Shown: positions 19,813 through 28,430, counted from the first letter of the stretch. The stretch is 64,000 bases of DNA from CAVVKW01 sp963761705 (GCA_963761705.1 CAVXHK010000001.1:2080687-2144686); one strand, 5' to 3'. Program-made: numbers and translations. Notes: generated by a model from the sequence alone, not told the origin.

Positions 19813-20647
19813 ATGGCTACGAAACTCGCTCCGACCACACGACTTGCGAATGGGACCGAGATCCCGTTGCTCGGCTTTGGAACTTACAAACTCGAAGAGG
19901 GTGCAGAAGTCGAACGGGCGGTGTCCGACGCGCTTGAGATCGGGTATCGGCACATCGACACGGCAGCGTTCTACGAAAACGAGGAGGGCGTTGGGCGGGC
20001 AATTCGGTCAAGCGGGATTCCGCGCGAAGAGATCTTCCTTACGACAAAAATTTGGACCGACGACATGCGTCGGGGCGAAGAAGGCGTGATGGATGCCTTC
20101 GAGCAATCACTCGATCGGCTTGGGCTCGACTACGTTGATTTATACCTGACGCACTGGCCTGCTGCGAAGCACTACGTAAAGGCTTGGCGGACGCTCGAGG
20201 AGATCTACGAAGACGGCCGGCCTGGCGATCGGGGTCAGCAATTGTCTAGAGCGCCACTTGGAGTCACTCTTCAACGGCGCATCTCTGGTGCCGTTGGTAA
20301 ATCAAATAGAATTTCATCCGCGCCTACTCCAGCCAGAGCTAGTGGATTTTTGTAAGGAGCACGAGATCGCGGTGACCGCGTGGTCGCCGCTGATGCAGGG
20401 CGGGCTGCTGGGAAACTCAGATTTGAACGAAATCGGACAGACCCACGGTAAGTCAGTGGCGCAGGTCATCCTGCGGTGGGACATCCAACACGGGGTGGTG
20501 ACGATTCCGAAGTCGTCAAAAAAGGAGAGGGCGGCGGAGAATTTTGACGTATTTGATTTCAAGCTTTCGGCGGCTGAGATGGCGAAAATTGATGGGATGG
20601 ATCAAGGCGAGCGCATTGGGCCGGACCCTGATAATTTTCCGTTTTGA
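19813..20647 (+). pseudogene. Aldo/keto reductase, frameshifted
   Basis: The product begins MATKLAPTTRLANGTEIPLLGFGTYKL and shows the catalytic tetrad of the family: Asp and Tyr in HIDTAAFYENE, Lys in LTTKIW and His in LYLTHWP. A +1 shift at 20213-20223 separates EEIYEDG from GLAIGVSN; the rest (NQIEFHPRLLQPELV, VTIPKSS) is intact to the stop at 20647. It would reduce small aldehydes or ketones with NADPH. It is the last chromosomal gene before the array. Confidence 0.85.
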
Positions 20648-21005
20648 ACGCGATTGTTTCCGCCAGACCAAAATACGTCAGGGGCGAACAACGCCGCAAA
20701 ATTTCCAGCAAAGGTTTAAGAAAGCTGTTGGCTGCCGGAGAAGGTGCTGAAAAGAGAGGTGGTGTCAATTTAGCAAGGTGGGAAAACCGCGAGCTTCCGA
20801 AATGGTTTCCTGGGATTTTGTGCGAGGCAGGGAAAAGGGAGGGGCTGGATAAAATCGTCGAGCGCAGTGTGTCCACTGCGGGTAGATATCTGAGTTGCGA
20901 CTGATTTTTGGACCGTTTTGTGTTTTCGTTTACTGAGAGCCGCTTCTCTTTGGGAAATCTGCCAATCCCTCTAGTGCTAGCGTATGTTTGGAATGTATTC
21001 ATATA
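20648..21005. other. Gene-free junction between chromosome and cassette array
   Basis: I see no convincing gene here. An 86-residue plus-strand frame from a TTG at 20644 has no recognisable features. Base composition changes from GC-rich to mixed across this stretch. Confidence 0.5.
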
Positions 21006-21131
21006 GCCGAACGTCAAGCTCAGCCATCCTGAACGGACGACCGGAGACAACTGGTGATCAACTGCCGGTAGCGGGTCCGCGCAACCCCAGGAGCGAAGCG
21101 GATAGAGGTTGGCTACAGCGCCTTGTTAGCC
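21006..21131 (-). repeat. attC 1
   Basis: Plus-strand boxes GCCGAAC and GTTAGCC. Leftmost attC, the distal end of the array; it belongs to the HepT/MntA cassette. Confidence 0.9.
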
Positions 21132-21461
21132 CTCAGGTGTATTCTGAATCGCTACTCTGATAACGGGAATTTCATCAATTGCGGTTTGCCAAACCATATC
21201 AATATCTACGCCGAAGTATTGGTGTATCAATTTATCACGCATGCCTGCAATGCTTCGCCACGGAATGTTCGGGCGCCGTTCCCGAAAATCCAATGAAAGC
21301 ATTTTTGTTGCTTCTCCAATAATCTCCAATTGGCGGATAACCGCGTCTTGCATCATTGGGGTGGAGCGGAATGCCGATCTCTCGATGCCTGCAGTGTAGA
21401 GTTCGATGCGTGAGATGGCATCCAGGATGTGTTGCGCGTAAATGTCGTCGCTACGCCCCAT
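21126..21461 (-). CDS. HepT-like toxin
   Basis: The 111-residue protein is a HEPN-domain HepT homologue: helices followed by the Rx4-6H motif as RDKLIHQYF, the ribonuclease active site of the family. HepT is neutralised when MntA adds AMP to the tyrosine next to this motif. It is encoded behind mntA with an 11-bp overlap. Its stop codon TAA is supplied by the R box of attC 1. Confidence 0.88.
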   Translation of the reverse strand: MGRSDDIYAQHILDAISRIELYTAGIERSAFRSTPMMQDAVIRQLEIIGEATKMLSLDFRERRPNIPWRSIAGMRDKLIHQYFGVDIDMVWQTAIDEIPVIRVAIQNTPEG

Positions 21462-21738
21462 ATAACAATTTCATGCTGGACAGGACTTCATTCCTGAGAT
21501 GCGGACTCAGTGAATTCTTGGTTACAAGGTCGACAGGGCGCTCGGCCATATCCGTTAACTCACGCTCAAGCTGAATGAATGCAAGAAGGCTCTTGGGCGC
21601 GTCAAAATCAACGAGAAGATCAAGGTCGCTTTTGGCGGTGTCCTCCCCGCGAGATGCCGAGCCAAAGAGTGCAACCAGAGTCGCGCCATCCGAGCGACAC
21701 CGGTCGACCAACGATGATAAACGTTCTTGAGCGATCAT
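21451..21738 (-). CDS. MntA-like nucleotidyltransferase antitoxin
   Basis: The 95-residue minimal nucleotidyltransferase has the signature LVALFGSASRGEDTAKSDLDLLVDF (GS...DxD), the AMP-transfer active site. It pairs with the HepT toxin that follows. I start it at the ATG at 21738 because that matches family length; another ATG lies at 21777. Confidence 0.88.
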   Translation of the reverse strand: MIAQERLSSLVDRCRSDGATLVALFGSASRGEDTAKSDLDLLVDFDAPKSLLAFIQLERELTDMAERPVDLVTKNSLSPHLRNEVLSSMKLLYGA

Positions 21739-21786
21739 CCTTCCATTTCTATCAGTTGTGCTCTTCGGAGCGAGCATTGTTTTATG

Positions 21787-21913
21787 GGCGAACGTCAAGC
21801 TCAGCCACCCTGAGCGGGTAACCGAGCCAACCCTGATGTGAGCTGCAAGTTGCAGGTCCAGAGCAACCCCAGCCGGGGAGCGGCTAGGGGTTGGCTGCAG
21901 CGCCTTGTTAGGC
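21787..21913 (-). repeat. attC 2
   Basis: Boxes GGCGAAC and GTTAGGC; central region with CCAACCCTGATGTGAGCTGCAAG, nearly identical to attC 41, which serves the duplicate cassette. Confidence 0.92.
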
Positions 21914-21922
21914 TGTATTGTA

Positions 21923-22372
21923 CTACTTGAATTCCATCCACAGACATACACCGAGCCCTACAAGCACACAAATAATTGCCAAGTAGTTGGTGATAGAATC
22001 ACCTGTTTGCAACGTTGCTTGCTTTGGGTCGGTCGGATTGTAAAAGACTTCGATATCTTTTCCGGGCTGATTGTTATTCACAAATGCGAAGTCAGCCGCT
22101 GCGGACATGTGGTATCCTTTGATCCTCGAGGTGTAGTCGCGACCGTCTACGTTGTATCTGTTATGGACCTTTGCGTAATGAGTTGATCTCCCTTTATCCG
22201 AGCGACTTGTTCCAAGCTCATTTGATAAAATCGTTCCGTTTGTCGAGGGCCATGATTCCGATGCTTTCGCGAGCATGATATAATGGAAAAGTTTCACGAG
22301 ACTCCACAATAGGAGCAGCGCAAATGCGATTATCACAATTGAAATAACGGAAAGCCCGCGCAAAACATCCAT
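21923..22372 (-). CDS. DUF3592-like membrane protein (copy 1)
   Basis: The 149-residue protein has an N-terminal membrane helix, a soluble loop with YNVDGRDYTSRIKGY and VFYNPTDPKQATL, and a C-terminal helix (ITNYLAIICVLVGLGVCLW). The middle matches the DUF3592 pattern (extracytoplasmic beta domain with YNP.P..). Function unknown. A near-identical second copy sits at 50681-51130 with its own attC. Confidence 0.85.
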   Translation of the reverse strand: MDVLRGLSVISIVIIAFALLLLWSLVKLFHYIMLAKASESWPSTNGTILSNELGTSRSDKGRSTHYAKVHNRYNVDGRDYTSRIKGYHMSAAADFAFVNNNQPGKDIEVFYNPTDPKQATLQTGDSITNYLAIICVLVGLGVCLWMEFK

Positions 22373-22418
22373 CGTCTTGATTAGGTTAGTCTTGGAAGTT
22401 GAAAAGCACAGTATGAAT

Positions 22419-22544
22419 GCCTAACGTCAAGTCCAGCCACCCTGAACGGGCGACCGGATGCTACTGGTGATCAACTGCCGGTAGAGCGTCCGCGCAACCC
22501 CAGGAGCGAAGCGGATAGGGGTTGGCTGCAGCGCCTTGCTGGGC
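22419..22544 (-). repeat. attC 3
   Basis: Boxes GCCTAAC and GCTGGGC. The right box has GCT instead of GTT; its cassette's other end is GCCCAAC, so the expected box was GTTGGGC. Confidence 0.88.
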
Positions 22545-22545
22545 C

Positions 22546-22809
22546 TCATTCGTAATGGCTCCATAATCGAAGAACCTTCACGATCCGTTGCTCCTCGATC
22601 ACTTGATAAACTAGTCTATGCTGAATGTTGATTCGTCGCGAACACGCTCCAGCCATATCACCAATGAGCTTCTCGTAGGGAGGAGGAGTTTGGTAGGGAT
22701 TCTCGGAAATTATCGCCAATAATCTTTCAGCCTTCGGGCGTAGTCCCGCACTTCCGAGTTTCTTTGCGTCTTTCTGTGCCAGCTTTGTGTAAACAAGATT
22801 GAAACTCAC
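22546..22809 (-). CDS. YoeB/Txe-type toxin
   Basis: The 87-residue protein fits the Txe/YoeB family of ribosome-dependent mRNA endonucleases: YTKLAQKDAKKL, then PPPYEKLIGDMAGACSRRINIQHRLVYQV and a terminal WSHYE with the catalytic-type His and Tyr. It is encoded directly after its antitoxin with a 4-bp ATGA overlap. Confidence 0.92.
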   Translation of the reverse strand: MSFNLVYTKLAQKDAKKLGSAGLRPKAERLLAIISENPYQTPPPYEKLIGDMAGACSRRINIQHRLVYQVIEEQRIVKVLRLWSHYE

Positions 22810-23048
22810 CAGGACAAAATCTTGTCACAGTCCGTAAGTGGGGTTGCAATCCCAGAAATGATCGATTCGCGCATTCCGGGGATCGAAGAAAGATAGAGAG
22901 TCTCTTGGATGGCTCTCCAGTCTTCTTCTGAGACTAAAACGGCGTTCCCACGCTTTCCGGTGATCTGAATCGGCTCATGTGAGGTAGCTGTATCGTCCAA
23001 CAGTTGATAGATTTTCGAGAGTGCTTCGGTTGCGGAGATAGTCTGCAT
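22806..23048 (-). CDS. Phd/YefM-type antitoxin
   Basis: The 80-residue protein has the Phd/YefM fold pattern: MQTISATEALSKIYQLLDD, PIQITGKRGNAVLVSEEDWRAIQETLYL. The N-terminal part binds the operator and the C-terminal part wraps the YoeB toxin encoded next. It is the first gene of the cassette. Confidence 0.92.
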   Translation of the reverse strand: MQTISATEALSKIYQLLDDTATSHEPIQITGKRGNAVLVSEEDWRAIQETLYLSSIPGMRESIISGIATPLTDCDKILSW

Positions 23049-23095
23049 GGATAAAGCGTCCGCAAAAGCGTGCGGGTTGTCAAGGATGCTCTATG

Positions 23096-23222
23096 GCCCA
23101 ACGTCAAGCTCAGTCACCCCGAACGGGCCAACTGAGGCTACTGGTGATCAACTGCCGGCAAATGGTCCGCGCAACCCCTAAGAGCGAAGCGGCTAGGGGT
23201 TGGCTGCAGCGCCTTGTTCGGC
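23096..23222 (-). repeat. attC 4
   Basis: Boxes GCCCAAC and GTTCGGC; attC of the IS4-interrupted cassette. Confidence 0.92.
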
Positions 23223-23483
23223 TGTATTGTTATGAATGATGAGAGCAAGTCCTGAAACAATATCTTCAATCTTTCCAGTAGCAATCTTAGTCCCATCCTT
23301 CAAAGCGTAATCTCCGCCTAAGACAAAGGTTCCTGCTGAGATCGAGTCCGGAAGTGCTGAAGTTGCTGGTAGGTCGATAGTTGAGGATTCTACAGTTGGT
23401 GATGTTGTAAGAGATGAACTTCCAATAATGAGAGTGAGTTTCGTGCCATTCGAGGTGTTGCTCGCCAGAATCACGGGTGTCCG
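23190..23483 (-). pseudogene. 3' part of cassette gene split by IS4-type element
   Basis: Reading LNRTPVILASNTSNGTKL through DSISAGTFVLGGDYALKDGT to an EQGAAANP tail inside attC 4. It is the continuation of the gene that starts at 25033, beyond the insertion sequence. The two halves are not in the same frame if a short duplication is removed, so the gene may also carry a shift. Confidence 0.7.
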
Positions 23484-23484
23484 G

Positions 23485-24762
23485 TTAAGACCGGATTGAG
23501 AAATTGTTAGAGTCTGGAAGTAAGGGATTTGTGTCCGAAAAGTGATGTGAGGGATTTGAAGTTGCCAATGGTATCGGGGACGCTTTGCGGCCATGAATTC
23601 CGGCCGCTTTGTTCTCTCGCAGATCCTCGATCAAGTGCATTGGCAGACGCTCTCGCGTCTGGTGACGCGCTACAATGCCGAGTCGAAGGTTCGGCATTTC
23701 GGCTGTCGTCAGCAGCTGTTCTGCATGGCTTTCGCGCAATTGACGTGGCGCGAGGGGCTGCGCGACATCGAAACGTGTCTCAATGCGCGGCCAGAAGCTC
23801 TCTACCATCTTGGCTTTCGGGAACCGATAGCCAGATCGACTCTGGCCGATGCCAACGAGGTGCGGGACTGGCGAGTGTGGGAGGATTTGGCAAAGGGTCT
23901 GATCCGCAAGGCTCGGACGCTTTACGCGGGAGAGGACCTTGGCCTGAATTTGGAAAATACGGTTTACGCGCTGGACTCGACGACCGTCGATCTCTCGCTG
24001 ACGCTCTTCCCGTGGGCGGACTTCCGCAAAACCAAGGCCGGGATCAAACTGCATACCCAGATCGACCTGCGTGGGCCGATTCCCACCTGCATTCACATCA
24101 CGGTTGCCCGCAGCCACGATGTTCTCTGGCTCGACGAGTTGATTTTCGAGCCCGGTGCTTTCTACGTCATGGACCGAGGATACATGGACTTCGGTCGTCT
24201 CAATCACATCGTTTCGGCGGAGGCCTTCTTCGTGACCCGAGCCAAGGACAACCTGCGCTTCTCGCGTCAACGCTCCCTTCCTGTGGACCAAAGTACCGGG
24301 CTGCGAAGCGACCAGATCGGGAAGCCCAAGCTTGCCGCCGCTCGTGCAGCCTATCCCGGTCTGCTTCGCAAGGTGCGCTACTTCGACGCACAGACGGGCC
24401 GCGACCTGGTTTTCCTGACCAACCACCTCGACGTCCCGGCGCTCACCGTTGCCCAACTCTACCGAATGCGCTGGCACATCGAACTCTTCTTCCGCTGGAT
24501 CAAGGGACATCTGCGCATCAAGCACTACTTCGGAACGAGTCCCAATGCCGTCAAAACCCAAATCTGGATCGCCATGTCGGTCTATCTCATGGTTGCCATC
24601 CTTCACAAGCAGCACAACCTTCCCGGAACGCTCCACAGAACTTTGCAGCTTTTAAGTATCCATCCATTTGAGAAAACTCCTCTCCATGAACTACTTGCGG
24701 AATCCGACTTCAACTCTTTCACGGCCTTAGACTCTAACCGATTGAATCTGTGGGACTTATAA
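23485..24762 (+). mobile_element. IS4-type insertion sequence
   Basis: One transposase gene is flanked by imperfect inverted ends that share GTTAGAGTC inward and TTA-AAG.CC outward. The outer limits are uncertain: CCGG stands at both sides (23481-23484 and 24763-24766) and may be the target duplication, but the flanks are also mutually inverted (TCCGGTTA and TAACCGGA). It interrupts the gene of cassette 4. Confidence 0.75.
23593..24762 (+). CDS. IS4-family transposase
   Basis: The 389-residue DDE transposase has the IS4 pattern: an N-terminal DUF4372-like region (MNSGRFVLSQILDQVHW), DSTTVDLSLTLFPWA with the first catalytic Asp, VMDRGYMDF with the second, and the YREK-type motif YRMRWHIELFFRWIKGHL with the catalytic Glu. 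Intact and opposite in strand to the cassette genes. Confidence 0.92.
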   Translation: MNSGRFVLSQILDQVHWQTLSRLVTRYNAESKVRHFGCRQQLFCMAFAQLTWREGLRDIETCLNARPEALYHLGFREPIARSTLADANEVRDWRVWEDLAKGLIRKARTLYAGEDLGLNLENTVYALDSTTVDLSLTLFPWADFRKTKAGIKLHTQIDLRGPIPTCIHITVARSHDVLWLDELIFEPGAFYVMDRGYMDFGRLNHIVSAEAFFVTRAKDNLRFSRQRSLPVDQSTGLRSDQIGKPKLAAARAAYPGLLRKVRYFDAQTGRDLVFLTNHLDVPALTVAQLYRMRWHIELFFRWIKGHLRIKHYFGTSPNAVKTQIWIAMSVYLMVAILHKQHNLPGTLHRTLQLLSIHPFEKTPLHELLAESDFNSFTALDSNRLNLWDL

Positions 24763-24764
24763 CC

Positions 24765-25033
24765 GGACGCTCGTGCGCCAGAATATAAATATCCTTCCCC
24801 TGCAGATCTTCTGATGGACCTGTGAGAGCGTTGGTGCCGACGGATTCCACCAACACACCATTTCGTATCTCGGACACCGCTGCGTCGAACGTGCCGGGCT
24901 GTAAATCAACTTTCGATTGCCAATAGCTAATTCCTAAATGGCGAGCAAGTGCGCTGGTCGAAAGATCTGCGGATTCTGCAATCGGAAGTGTGCAGCCGAT
25001 AAAGGCTAGAGCTATATATTGAATGAATTTCAT
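24765..25033 (-). pseudogene. 5' part of cassette gene split by IS4-type element
   Basis: Starts MKFIQYIALAFIGCTLPIAESADLS, a signal peptide with a possible lipobox-like IGC, and continues to KDIYILAHERPV where the insertion sequence begins. Secreted or lipoprotein of unknown function; the rest is at 23190-23483. Confidence 0.75.
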
Positions 25034-25130
25034 ATTGGAGATCTGTTGGAGGTTGTTTGTTATCATCGAATCATGCAGAGGACTCTATTGCGCCCGATTG
25101 ACTGGAAATATGCTGTTCAAGATTGAATGA

Positions 25131-25259
25131 GCCGAACGTCAAGCTCAGCCACCCTGAACGGGCGGTCTGAGGCTACTGGTGATCAACTGCCGGTAGAGGG
25201 TCCGCGCAACCCCAGGAGCGAAGCGGCTAGGGGTTGGCTGCAGCGCCGCCTTGTTCGGT
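25131..25259 (-). repeat. attC 5
   Basis: Boxes GCCGAAC and GTTCGGT. Longest of the set because GCC is repeated near its right end (GCAGCGCCGCCTTG). Confidence 0.92.
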
Positions 25260-25260
25260 G

Positions 25261-25665
25261 TCATTCCGTTTGTAGTAGTGAGATCGGAATATGCGCTGAG
25301 AAATGACTAAAATCAGGATCAGAGGTGAGAATTGAATAGCCGCGGCGCACAGCAAATCCACATATCAGGAAATCAATGAGACTGCCTTGAACGCCGTTCG
25401 TCATACAAAGATTTGAGAATCTTGCAGCTTCTTCATGATCTTCAGTTTCGACTTCTGCGTCTGGAAATGCTCTTAGGACCTCCCTGAGTCGATTGTATTG
25501 CTCTTGGTGACGGATCCCGGAGAGGAGTTCTTGTCTCACAACGCCGAGAAGAACAGCACGTGAACTGCGGATCAATTCAGAGAGTATCTGCGTGCCGTGA
25601 GATGTGGAGATTGAGCGACGGCGTAGGGCAAGAGACCATATTGATGTGTCGACAATGACCTTCAT
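25261..25665 (-). CDS. VapC-type PIN toxin
   Basis: The 134-residue PIN-domain ribonuclease has its acidic residues in VDTSIWSLALRR, LLGVVRQELLSGI, QGSLIDFLICGFA and LTSDPDF. It cleaves RNA when free of VapB. Start and antitoxin stop overlap at 25665. A related pair occurs at 55592-56199. Confidence 0.93.
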   Translation of the reverse strand: MKVIVDTSIWSLALRRRSISTSHGTQILSELIRSSRAVLLGVVRQELLSGIRHQEQYNRLREVLRAFPDAEVETEDHEEAARFSNLCMTNGVQGSLIDFLICGFAVRRGYSILTSDPDFSHFSAHIPISLLQTE

Positions 25666-25862
25666 CAGCGCTCGCGGGCAACTTTGTAGTCATACGACGC
25701 CTCGTAATCAATCTTCCCGAAGAGTTGAAAGATCTCAAGTTGCTTGCGTCGCTGGACATACTCCTGAAGAGCTTCTTCGATAGTCGCTCGCTTTGACGTG
25801 TGTTGACCGAGTCGTTGTGCCTCAGTAATGAGTGGAATATTGAGTTCGACGTTTGTAGCCAT
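25665..25862 (-). CDS. VapB-type antitoxin
   Basis: The 65-residue protein MATNVELNIPLITEAQRLGQHTSKRATIEEALQEYVQRRKQ matches the DUF2191/VapB ribbon-helix-helix antitoxins. I start it at 25862; an upstream in-frame ATG at 25898 lies beyond the palindrome that probably forms its operator. Confidence 0.9.
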   Translation of the reverse strand: MATNVELNIPLITEAQRLGQHTSKRATIEEALQEYVQRRKQLEIFQLFGKIDYEASYDYKVARER

Positions 25863-25878
25863 GTGCGAAATCTCGCAC
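25863..25878 (-). promoter_or_regulatory. Palindrome upstream of vapB
   Basis: GTGCGA and TCGCAC arms with a 4-base spacer lie directly before the vapB start. Position and symmetry fit an autoregulatory VapBC operator; this role is inferred. Confidence 0.6.
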
Positions 25879-25906
25879 GTCGGGATGTGCGAGGTCAAGT
25901 TTCATC

Positions 25907-26032
25907 ACCGAACGTCAAGCTCAGCCACCCCGAACGGGTGAACTGAGGCTACTGGTGATCAACTGCGGGTAAGAGGTCCGCGCAACCCCAGGAGCGAAGC
26001 GGATAGGGGTTGGCTGCAGCGCCTTGTTCGGT
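25907..26032 (-). repeat. attC 6
   Basis: Boxes ACCGAAC and GTTCGGT. Confidence 0.92.
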
Positions 26033-26136
26033 ATTTTTTAATGTTTCTTAGGTTTCCTTTGCATCCATATGTGGCCAATTGCGAAACCGCAAATAGACAG
26101 AACCAGTGGATAAAAATACTTAATATAAAAAGAAGG

Positions 26137-26364
26137 TTAATTCAATATTGAGTCACCCGGATCAAGCACTAAACCAGACACTTGCGTGTAAATCAATCCA
26201 CCAGTAAGACCGAGAATTATCGCTAGGAGTGATCCTACATTTATCTTCTGATTTCTGAGGGCGAGTAAAATACCCCCAAAAAGAAAAGGCCAAATGTAAG
26301 GAATACATCCAAGGACATCAAGAAGCGCCTTCGATCGGAAAGAACGGTCTTCGATTATCAGCAT
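26137..26364 (-). CDS. Small membrane protein, unknown
   Basis: A 75-residue frame with two hydrophobic stretches (LDVLGCIPYIWPFLFGGILLAL and GSLLAIILGLTGGLIYTQV). Unlike most cassette genes it ends about 105 bp before its attC and starts about 88 bp from the cassette's 5' edge, so the true gene may be longer and shifted. No family recognised. Confidence 0.5.
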   Translation of the reverse strand: MLIIEDRSFRSKALLDVLGCIPYIWPFLFGGILLALRNQKINVGSLLAIILGLTGGLIYTQVSGLVLDPGDSILN

Positions 26365-26451
26365 GAACCATAGATTCGATCAAAAGAGCGATGACGTAAA
26401 TGCTGCAAATAGTGTGTAAACTATTACATGGATGCTGTTGTTCATTTCTTT

Positions 26452-26578
26452 GCCGAACGTCAAGCTCAGTCACCCCGATCGGGTGCCTGCGCTTCTGTTT
26501 TGTGATCAACTGCAATCTAGGCGTCCGCCAACCCCGAGAGCGAAGCGGCTAGGGGTTGACAGCAGCGCCTTGTTAGCC
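26452..26578 (-). repeat. attC 7
   Basis: Boxes GCCGAAC and GTTAGCC. Variant stem: CTCAGTCACC on the left, GTTGACAGCAGC on the right. Confidence 0.9.
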
Positions 26579-26917
26579 CTGTATGGCCTCTATTTTATCG
26601 ATGTAGACGTTAATTAACTTGTGCGAAGGGAGAAGTGACTCGATTTGTGCCCAAATGCGAGAAAGGAACTTCTGAAATTCGTGTTTCCGCATGTTGCCGA
26701 TTCTCAAATGGACTACCCACGGGGGCGGCGATGAAACCATAACCCGGTTCGAGAAATCGGCATCCTTTGTGATGATAACTAGCTGATTCGCTTGGGCGTA
26801 GAGCCAAATATTGCTATCCGAGACGCTTGATCCGAGGTCTGTGGAATGAACAGTCGGGAGAGATGGGGTGAATAAAATCTGACGGGGAGTATTCTCGTCG
26901 AACAAGAAGCCATTCAC
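26573..26917 (-). CDS. DUF5615 PIN-like toxin
   Basis: The 114-residue protein fits DUF5615: FLFDENTPRQIL near the start, VHSTDLGSSVSDSNIWLYAQANQLVIITKDADF in the middle. These PIN-like proteins pair with DUF433 proteins, and such a gene precedes it with a 4-bp overlap. Probable RNase toxin. Confidence 0.87.
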   Translation of the reverse strand: MNGFLFDENTPRQILFTPSLPTVHSTDLGSSVSDSNIWLYAQANQLVIITKDADFSNRVMVSSPPPWVVHLRIGNMRKHEFQKFLSRIWAQIESLLPSHKLINVYIDKIEAIQG

Positions 26918-27135
26918 GCCGGCTCAAGCAGTGAGAAATGGTGCTTCATGAGATCTGACGAGAAGCTGATACAGGCAAGAACATCCTCGCGTCCGATTGT
27001 TGGGTATTCACATAAAACATCTTCGATGGAGTCACCCGCTGCGAGAAACTCTAAAATTGTCTTCGCAGTCACCCGAGAACCCGTGATGACCGGTTGACCG
27101 TTGCAGATATCAGGATCGGTAGTGATGCGGTTCAT
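26914..27135 (-). CDS. DUF433 antitoxin
   Basis: Starts MNRITTDPDICNGQPVITGSRVTAKTILEFLAAGDSIEDVLCEYP, the standard DUF433 pattern. Small helical DNA-binding protein, expected to neutralise the DUF5615 partner. An in-frame ATG at 27177 is possible but family length favours 27135. Confidence 0.88.
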   Translation of the reverse strand: MNRITTDPDICNGQPVITGSRVTAKTILEFLAAGDSIEDVLCEYPTIGREDVLACISFSSDLMKHHFSLLEPA

Positions 27136-27182
27136 ATGAGACGGGAGAATACCAAAATTCTCGGCTGCTGCAACCATTCACG

Positions 27183-27308
27183 GGCTAACGTCAAGCTCAG
27201 CCACCCCGAACGGGCGACCGGAGACTACTGGTGATCAACTGCCGGTTACGTGAACGCGCAACCCCAGGAGCGAAGCGGATAGGGGTTGGCTGCAGCGCCT
27301 TGTTAGCC
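27183..27308 (-). repeat. attC 8
   Basis: Boxes GGCTAAC and GTTAGCC. It closes the chimeric cassette whose other end is a GAT-type box. Confidence 0.92.
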
Positions 27309-27607
27309 TGCATTTTTGAATGCCACGATCTCGCCGCCGCCCAAACAAACAACATCTTCGACAATGCACGGAGTCCGATCGATAATTCTTTGCAGATGTT
27401 CGCGTTGCAGTCCTGTTGCCGTCGTGGCGCTCGATGAGCTTCTGCGGGAGGGTAATCGTGGGAATGAAGTCGGATAAAGAAGTCGATTCGACATCACATG
27501 GAAAAATGAATAGAAATATCTTTCAGAACGCCGTGGCAATCGTAGATGCAGTGAGTCGCGGCCCTCGCGTTCGCAGTCGGAGGACTCAGTATCTGTCTCT
27601 GTCCATC
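27309..27607 (-). repeat. Chimeric cassette: unrelated end fused to family A
   Basis: From about 27,358 to 27,607 the sequence is the right part of family A, including one arm of its inverted repeat and the GTCCATC end. The first 50 bp are unrelated (minus-strand frame ending EDVVCLGGGEIVAFKNAG). The cassette's two R boxes, GTTAGCC and GTCCATC, do not match each other, the only clear case in the array. Confidence 0.8.
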
Positions 27608-27726
27608 GTCGAGCTCAGCCAACCTGAACGGGCAACCGAAATTGTCTGGTGATCTTCTGGAAGTTGACGGTCCGCGCAACCCCAAGAGCGAAGCGGCTAG
27701 GGGTTGGCTGCAGCGCCTTGTTAGCT
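27601..27726 (-). repeat. attC 9
   Basis: Boxes GTCCATC (GAT type) and GTTAGCT. Confidence 0.9.
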
Positions 27727-28026
27727 TTGTATTGTTTTAGTCCTATCGATCCAATACTCAGGTTCTCGATATGCGTGAGCAATGGCAATCACCCATAATG
27801 TCTCCTGACGCGTAAGGAAAGCGATGTAGTATGGGAAGACCTTCAAATTTACTCGGCGATATCCAGATTTACGGGCGCGGAACAAATCTGGTTTGCCCGC
27901 GATGAGCGCAATATTGCGATCGGCCTCATCTTTAAAGCGCTGGCCCAGACTCGGATCGATTAACCGATAATATGTTATCGCTGAAAGAAATTCATCTCGA
28001 GCTTGCTCAATGAATACGACATTCAT
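27721..28026 (-). CDS. ParE/RelE-family toxin
   Basis: The 101-residue protein matches ParE-type toxins: FIEQARDEFLSAITYYRLIDPSLGQRFKDEADRNIALIAGKPD and YRRVNLKVFPYYIAFLTRQETLWVIAIAHAYREPEYW. Encoded after its antitoxin with 4-bp overlap. Its stop lies in attC 9. Confidence 0.9.
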   Translation of the reverse strand: MNVVFIEQARDEFLSAITYYRLIDPSLGQRFKDEADRNIALIAGKPDLFRARKSGYRRVNLKVFPYYIAFLTRQETLWVIAIAHAYREPEYWIDRTKTIQS

Positions 28027-28256
28027 CGAGCAAGCGCTCTCTCTGCTGCTGCGTTGACGTCGTCGTATCGGAGTCCGGTGACTTTCCCCGAGTCAATTGC
28101 GGCAACCCTAGCAGCAAGCTCACCTTCCCAGACTTCGTCGACACCGGAGTTGCCGAATTCTCCGTCAACATCCAAAAGGAGGGATGCCAATGTAAGTCTT
28201 TGATGATTGGGGAGTTGAAGTGCCTCCTTTGTCAGTTGAGATAATGCCATCGCCAT
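28023..28256 (-). CDS. Addiction-module antitoxin (TIGR02574-like)
   Basis: MAMALSQLTKEALQLPNHQRLTLASLLLD with a C-terminal VWEGELAARVAAIDSGKVTG and DDVNAAAERAL is typical of the putative addiction-module component family that pairs with ParE/RelE toxins. Start taken at 28256. Confidence 0.88.
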   Translation of the reverse strand: MAMALSQLTKEALQLPNHQRLTLASLLLDVDGEFGNSGVDEVWEGELAARVAAIDSGKVTGLRYDDVNAAAERALAR

Positions 28257-28304
28257 AACCAGATCGTTGCAGAGGCGAGCCGTTGCGTCAAAGCCCAATT
28301 GATG

Positions 28305-28430
28305 AGCTAACGTCAAGCTCAGCCACCCCGAACGGGCGACCGGATGCAACTGGTGATCAACTGCCTGTGGCGGGACCGCGCAACCCCAGGAGCGAAGCGG
28401 ATAGGGGTTGGCTGCAGCGTCTTGTTAGCT
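28305..28430 (-). repeat. attC 10
   Basis: Boxes AGCTAAC and GTTAGCT. Confidence 0.92.
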
